DNA of 64,000 bases from Adineta ricciae (Eukaryota > Rotifera > Eurotatoria > Adinetida > Adinetidae): the NCBI GenBank assembly GCA_905250025.1, contig CAJNOJ010000027.1, forward strand, positions 434,001 through 498,000. Direction: 5' to 3'. Positions 58,501 through 64,000 of this stretch are shown here, in pieces. Each line of letters starts with the position of its first letter. The stretch's first letter is position 1. The position numbers and the translations under genes were made by a program. The notes under the pieces are model-generated. The model was given only the letters and a program-made list of their open reading frames with translations, made no database searches and was not told where the DNA came from.

Positions 58501-60631
58501 TAACAATACTTGTGCTCATGTCGAGAAGGTTCTCATGAGATTTTTCGTTGGTTTACAGGCATCTATCGTCAAGCTGGACAAGAATCGAAAGTGCGACAAT
58601 TATTGAACGACTGTCTAACAGATCCATTTACACATCTGTTATCACATGAAAACTACAGCGAACATGATGTTGCCAATGCTTTAAAACGCTTCCTTCGTCA
58701 TCTAGATGTACCATTACTCGGCACACGGCAAAGTTATTATGCATGGTTACGTTCAACTGTAGATGATACGATGACCGAAGATCAGTTAATACAATATTAT
58801 CGAGTTTTGATTAAAGATCTCAAACAGCATCTACCGATTAATTATGCAACATTGAGATTAATGTTGATACATATGCATACAGTTGCGGCGTTATCTTCAA
58901 GAAATGGAATGACTCTGTCAAATCTAATATCAACTTTTGCACCGTGTCTTATCTCTCAAGATATTTCTGTCCCGCTGGATTATAAAGATAATCGATTCGA
59001 ATATCGAAATAGATCGCTTGACGATCTGGATAAAAGAGATTCGGACGATGACGAAGAGTCCTATTTAAACCAAAACAACAGACCAACATCTGCGAATCTG
59101 AAAAGAAATCAGTCATTGCATTCCAGAGGTAATTGAAATGTCTCTTGAAAACTAGAATAAAAATTGTTTCTATTCAGCATCTCGTCGTCTATCGATAGCC
59201 TCTGCATCTCCTTCTCAATTTCCTGTCTCATCAGCTTATGTTCATGTTACACCATCGATCCAAGCTAATCTGATTATTCTCACAAACCTTTGTAAATATT
59301 ACTGTGAATTATTTGATATAACATACGAGGAACTCGAACATGAGAAAAATTGTATAGAAACTCTAATCTCATTCCGTGAAAATCAACTCATTCCACGCCT
59401 GTTAGATGGCGCAATGATATCTGTTTATTTTGAATCTCGTTCCGATGAATTGAACGGTTACGCTATGAATATATTCGAAGAAGAAACGACTGCCGATATG
59501 GTTGTCGATAAGTTACTCAAACAAGTAAATCAAAATGATTGTTTCTTCTGGTGTTTGTTTGAAGTTATCATTGATCAAACTCTTGAACGACCAATGTACT
59601 CTTGTGAGAATATATCCGATGTTCTATATCGTTATCGAACATATCTCTCGCATGAATTGAATCGTCAAGCGACATTTGTAGTTAAACTCAATTATGTTCA
59701 ATTCGAAAAAGAACGTTTGGCACAACGACAATCCGCAGTAAATAATCATTCCACTCAATGTGAATATTTTGATATCACTAATCAACGATGGATGCCATGT
59801 TTATGGATCTTTGAAAAGGCAACAGTAAGTTAATCATGTGTTGAAGAAAAGTATTTCTTTAAACTTTCAATAATTCAATTATTACGCATTTTGTTCTTCG
59901 CGAAATTAATAATGACAGATCTATCAGTTGTAATCAGGTTATTTTCATGTCCTCGAGTTAGAGATGCACTGAAGTATATACATATCATTAAGAATATGGG
60001 ACTCAGTGACCGCCTATCCTCTTTTCACTAGTGAGGCGCAACAGGTGTGTGTTTGTATGTCATTCTAATGTCATTTTGTAGGTCTTACATAATCAGCTTT
60101 GAAATTATTCTTTTCTTCTAGCTTGAAGTTCATCGGGTAGTAACGAGCGCGAATGAAAAATCAGTGAAATGGAAAGGGAATGTTAATTCTCAAGATTTAA
60201 CTGCCAGCGTCTCATTCGATCAACAAACACTGTTAAAGTCTTGGCCGATTGAAGAAATTTATCTTTACATCGGAGCTGACTGTCGTTTTGTCACTCCATT
60301 TGATATGAATGAGTATCGAATTATGACTGTTCTACCTCCTGAAATTCCCGATGGAAATTCTAGTCAATTACCATTTGGTTTTTCCTTCCGTTTTGCTGAC
60401 CGTAATCAAATGTTTTTCTGGTATTTGGAGATCGTGCGGAATAATGGTCATGACAAGTGGAGTCGTCGAGCATCTCGAACATTACCAAACGGTATCAGTT
60501 ATTTACCATTACAAAATTATCATGCCTCGCCATCTGCTTTGTCGAAAAAACGCTCGATTAAAATGAAAAGCAAAATTATCTCGAAAACTTCTCATGTAGC
60601 ATCGAATTTTTGTAGACAGCTACGTAAATGA
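55560..60631 (+). CDS. ARAP-like ArfGAP/RhoGAP protein
   Basis: A multi-exon gene of about 5 kb. After a disordered N-terminal 200 residues comes an ArfGAP zinc finger, CADC-x16-CKKC, followed by AIHR, whose arginine is the catalytic one. An ankyrin-like region follows (GKTIHLFMLGANANYSDK ... VADHAKRHQQ), then PH-like segments, a RhoGAP domain with the arginine finger in GIYRQAG (Arg codon 58567-58569) and NALKRFLRHLDVPLL, an RA domain (DCFFWCLFEVIIDQTLERP), and a C-terminal PH-like domain. This order is that of ARAP proteins, which turn off Arf and Rho GTPases downstream of phosphoinositides. The N-terminal SAM domain and PH pair of vertebrate ARAPs are not visible. The start ATG at 55560 immediately follows a TTTTATTCTAG acceptor. 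One intron (57165-57654) is about 490 nt. Confidence 0.9.
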
Positions 60632-61433
60632 ATCCAGCATAGTCTCTGTGAGAAAAGCAAAACAAACGAATTTGAAAGACGGTGTGATTTGTTTTTATAT
60701 ATTGAATTATTGTAGATACATTGATTTTTTTTTCTAATTATATATTTATAAGCATACACACACAAACATATATATATATAAATAACTCTGATACGTGCCG
60801 AAACAAATTCTCTTCATGGTACAATTTAATCAAGTGCTTTAAGTGCGATTCGGTAGGCATGATGTAAATGTCTATCTGTGTGGGACACGATATAGGCAAA
60901 TAGAAGTGGACTCAAAGGATTCAACTATGAAAATACCCATCCACCTTTATTTGAAGTGCTTTTCGAGATAATCAAAAGAGGGTAGCGTTTCACGTATAAA
61001 TAGCCGAAATGTTGTGTTGTTTATCAAAATGTATATCACTTGACTGACGATATCAAAAGTGTCTAATGATAATACTTCAATCTGTTGTTTTGTACTTAGT
61101 TCTATCGGATCGATGTACAAAGAAATAGGTTATTTCGTTCTTTTCACAATGTGTGTTATAGAACGGTTACATAATTGTCTCGTAGGAAGCAGTATTTGCG
61201 ATGTTGTAATCAGTCCGAGAAGGTTGTAGAAAGTACTGAAAGTGGAGCAGAACAGAAAAAGCACGTCATTCGGAAAGTGGGAGAGAGGAAAGAGAAAAAG
61301 AAAAAAAAATAGAGAACGCGAGCATATAAACGTTGCTCACGTAATCAGTTCGTTTTGGTGAAGTCGATATTTTCTACTTTATCAAGAACATTTCATTTAT
61401 GCATATGTTTAATGTCTTTCACTTTAATCGAAA
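60632..61433. other. Intergenic, no gene seen
   Basis: 3' region of the ARAP-like gene and promoter of LONRF. Contains a short (AT)n run near 60770-60780 and a purine-rich stretch near 61280-61310. Confidence 0.5.
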
Positions 61434-64000
61434 ATGTATTCTAACTATCATCCCAATTCTTCAAAGAGTTCATTAGTTCGCGTGAAAAAACGAAAGCTCA
61501 GATTAGAAGAGAAGAAGAAATCTTTGTTGAAAGTCAAATCATCTTTACTGATTCAATGCTGTCAACAATTCTTGGCTGATTTACGAAAGCCAGGTGCACG
61601 ATTTTTATCTTACACATCGGTAGAACTCGAACCCATTTGCCATCAGCTCGCTATTCAACAAATGGCAACGTCATCATCGTTGGCGATATCTTGTCCATGG
61701 ATATGCTCGTTCTGTGAAGATCTAATCTATGAACCATTGACACTCTACTGTGGTCATACATATTGCGAACAATGCATTAAAGATTCAGAAGATACATCAA
61801 TCGACTGCCCACGTTGTCCGAGAAATATTCAAGGACAGATTACGTCATCGATTCGGTATGCAATTGACCATGGGTTTAGTCGAAATCATTTTCTCAAGGA
61901 AATAATTGAACGCATGAAAACCTTAGAATTCAAGTGTGAAAACATCCGACTATACCAACAAGCACGAAACGAATGTACGCATGGAAATTATCAACAAGCG
62001 ATCGAGATTTATTCTCAAATCATCACGAAATGTAGGAGTCGTTTTCTCTTCTTAGCGTTCATTATTCTTCTTGTTTTTAGATGACAATGAGTATTTAGCA
62101 TTTTATGGCCGAGCAAAAACATATGTGAAATTGAAACAATTCGATAATGCACTAACTGATACTGACCACGTTATTCGATTGAAACCATTCTGGAGAAAAG
62201 TAAGACATATATTGGAAATGTAACTAGTAACCAATGATCTACACATAGGGTTATTATTGTCGTAGTCAAATCCTGTTTGAAACGAAGCGTTTTACATCAG
62301 CATTATTATCGTCATTACATGGACTCACTATTGACCCCGACGATCAAACAGGAAAACAACTTATGGCTCAAGTATGTAATAATCATCTAGAGATTTTACT
62401 TTGACGGATTAGATGCCTTTCTTGCAGCACCTTCATGCAGTTTTACATGATAATGATCAGCCGGAAGGTACATTTCCGACAGAAACACGATCATCCCCAT
62501 TGATACCAAATGACACATCGACAATCGTAACTAATTCTGGTATGAGCAAATTTTAATTCATAAGAGAAACTACGAGGGTATTACTCTCTAAGTGATCTGT
62601 CGTTTACCCGTAATAGATTCTAGTCATGACACGAACGCCTTCTTTTTCTTGCAGGTACATGTGGCACTAAATTACTTACATGTCGTTCAACATGTATGTG
62701 CCCTTCGAACTAAAAATTTCTCTATTGATTTGTAAAACTTTAGCGACAAGTTCCTGTTTTTGTTCATTAGCTGATCATAAACAATTGTCTGTCAAAGATT
62801 TCGAATGTTCTATATGTGTTAAGTATGTATACGACTGGTATTCAACGATTCTTGTCATGATATTCTTCGAACATTTTAGTCTATTGTGGCTACCGATGAC
62901 AACACCTTGTGGACATGTTTTCTGTCGAGAGTGTCTAATTCGTTCGATTGATAATACGCAAGCTCAATGCCCAATGTGCAAGAACCCATTGGACGAAGTA
63001 CGGGCTTTTGTCTACAAAAAAGTTTGTCAACTCCTATCCTTGTTTGTTCAGTTTTTCCCATTGCTGATTCAATCCTACGTGAACACGACGGAAATCATTT
63101 CGCAAATAATTGAAAGTTTTTTTCCGGAGGAATATCGAGAACGACAAGCTCTACACGAACAAGAAAATATCGATGGGTAATGCACTACCCTGTAGTAAAT
63201 GTTCATCTAAAATTGCCTTTTTTCTTAGAGTACTAATTCCAAAGTTATTGTCAAATAATACTGACGCATCGACCATATTCGAAATTCCAATATTTGTCTG
63301 TGTATTACCTTTGCCGTTTTGTTCTTGTCCATTGCATGTATTCGAGCCACGCTATCGATTGTTGATACGACGCACAATGGCTACGCAGTCGAGAACGTTC
63401 GGCATGTGTACATACGACGAAGAAACAGAGTAAGACTATTAAGGGAAATATTCGATTTGAGTAGTTACATTTCTGAACTATGTACGTATATTGACGTACT
63501 TGTTTTTTGAGTCAAAGAAATGGCTTACTTGAGAAAGAATGCCGCAAAAACGAAGAAATGCATTAAATTTCAATGTACCTTTTCTTAGAATGTTTACCGA
63601 TTACGGAACATTGTTATACATTCGTGGTCTCGTATATACTCGTGACGGACGTTCCATTGTGGATACGATTGGTCGACGACGTTTTCGTGTTGTTGATCGA
63701 GGAATGAGAGATCAATATTACACGGCGCGTGTTCAACTTATACGAGATCATCCAATCGAACAAGAAGACTTTGACGGTCCGTTTGATGATTCATTTCTTG
63801 TTTTCAATCACTGCTCTCCTTTTGTGTTCTATTAGGTCTGTCTGAACTGAATCGTAATATCTATTCAGATGTTCGTCATTGGTTTGACCAACTCGACACA
63901 CATCGACAAGATTTAATCTCTCGTCAATTAGAAGAATATCCATCATGTGACGATTTCACTCGTGATTCAAGTAAAAACTGCATTGGAGTCTCACGATTCT
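61434..64000 (+). CDS. LONRF: LON-domain and RING-finger protein, LONRF type (partial, cut at window end)
   Basis: Multi-exon, continuing past the right edge. Domains in order: a basic N terminus; a first RING finger (CSFCEDLIYEPLTLYCGHTYCEQC ... CPRC); TPR-like repeats (ARNECTHGNYQQAIEIYSQI, YDNEYLAFYGRAKTYVKLKQ, GYYCRSQILFETKRF); a second RING (CSICV ... TPCGHVFCRECL ... CPMC), split by an intron; and the start of the LON substrate-binding domain (EIPIFVCVLPLPFCSCPLHVFEPRYRLL, FGMCTYDE, TIGRRRFRVVDRG). This RING-TPR-RING-LON order is specific to LONRF1/2/3, predicted E3 ubiquitin ligases. The first quoted ring and the LON N terminus exceed single exons, so they rest on my joins. The start ATG at 61434 is the first in frame; others nearby are possible. 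Confidence 0.92.

Noticed and set aside
1-64000. CRISPR arrays, insertion sequences or bacterial contamination
   Set aside because: No regularly spaced direct repeats or transposase frames were seen, and bacterial-type genes here contain spliceosomal introns.

Overview
The window looks like AT-rich, intron-bearing DNA from a small invertebrate, most likely a bdelloid rotifer. Genes are split by many short GT-AG introns, often 50-60 nt, and the core genes are clearly metazoan (talin, ionotropic glutamate receptor, vasohibin, cyclin A, ARAP, LONRF). Mixed in are genes of fungal or bacterial type: a Grg1-like protein, a secreted NlpC/P60-type amidase and a bacterial-style nucleoside deaminase. 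That mix is characteristic of bdelloids. The species assignment is inference; all exon joins were made by eye from splice signals and reading frame.

Layout. 0.7-3.7 kb: tRNA-Ile(AAU), a nucleoside deaminase, an unrecognised membrane-linked P-loop ATPase. 4.1-10.3 kb: a disordered protein, cyclin A, an unrecognised acidic protein. 11.4-17.3 kb: two tandem DJ-1 genes, a two-unit Grg1-like stress protein, a secreted amidase, centrin. 17.6-18.9 kb: a disordered protein with a PP1-docking motif. 19.8-30.9 kb: one large talin gene on the minus strand, containing a 25-N assembly gap flanked by a 144-bp near-exact duplication that is almost certainly an assembly artefact. 31.7-33.1 kb: a TAF1A-like Pol I factor. 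33-41 kb: gene-poor, with one rhodopsin-type GPCR. 40.9-51.6 kb: a Shisa/CX-like membrane protein with a prion-like hydrophobic tract, vasohibin, an SLC7 light-chain transporter, an AMPA-type glutamate receptor and a three-domain TIL protease inhibitor. 52.1-64 kb: Rab escort protein, an RPC5-like Pol III subunit, an ARAP-like ArfGAP/RhoGAP, and LONRF, which runs off the right edge.

No single new multi-gene machine is evident. The most notable points are: a fungal-type Grg1 unit duplicated in tandem by exon-pair duplication; the secreted amidase beside it; a glutamate receptor with arginine encoded in the genome at the Q/R site; and two very tight same-strand gene pairs (gaps of 98 and 93 nt) in which the downstream ATG sits directly on a splice acceptor, as expected for operons resolved by spliced-leader trans-splicing.
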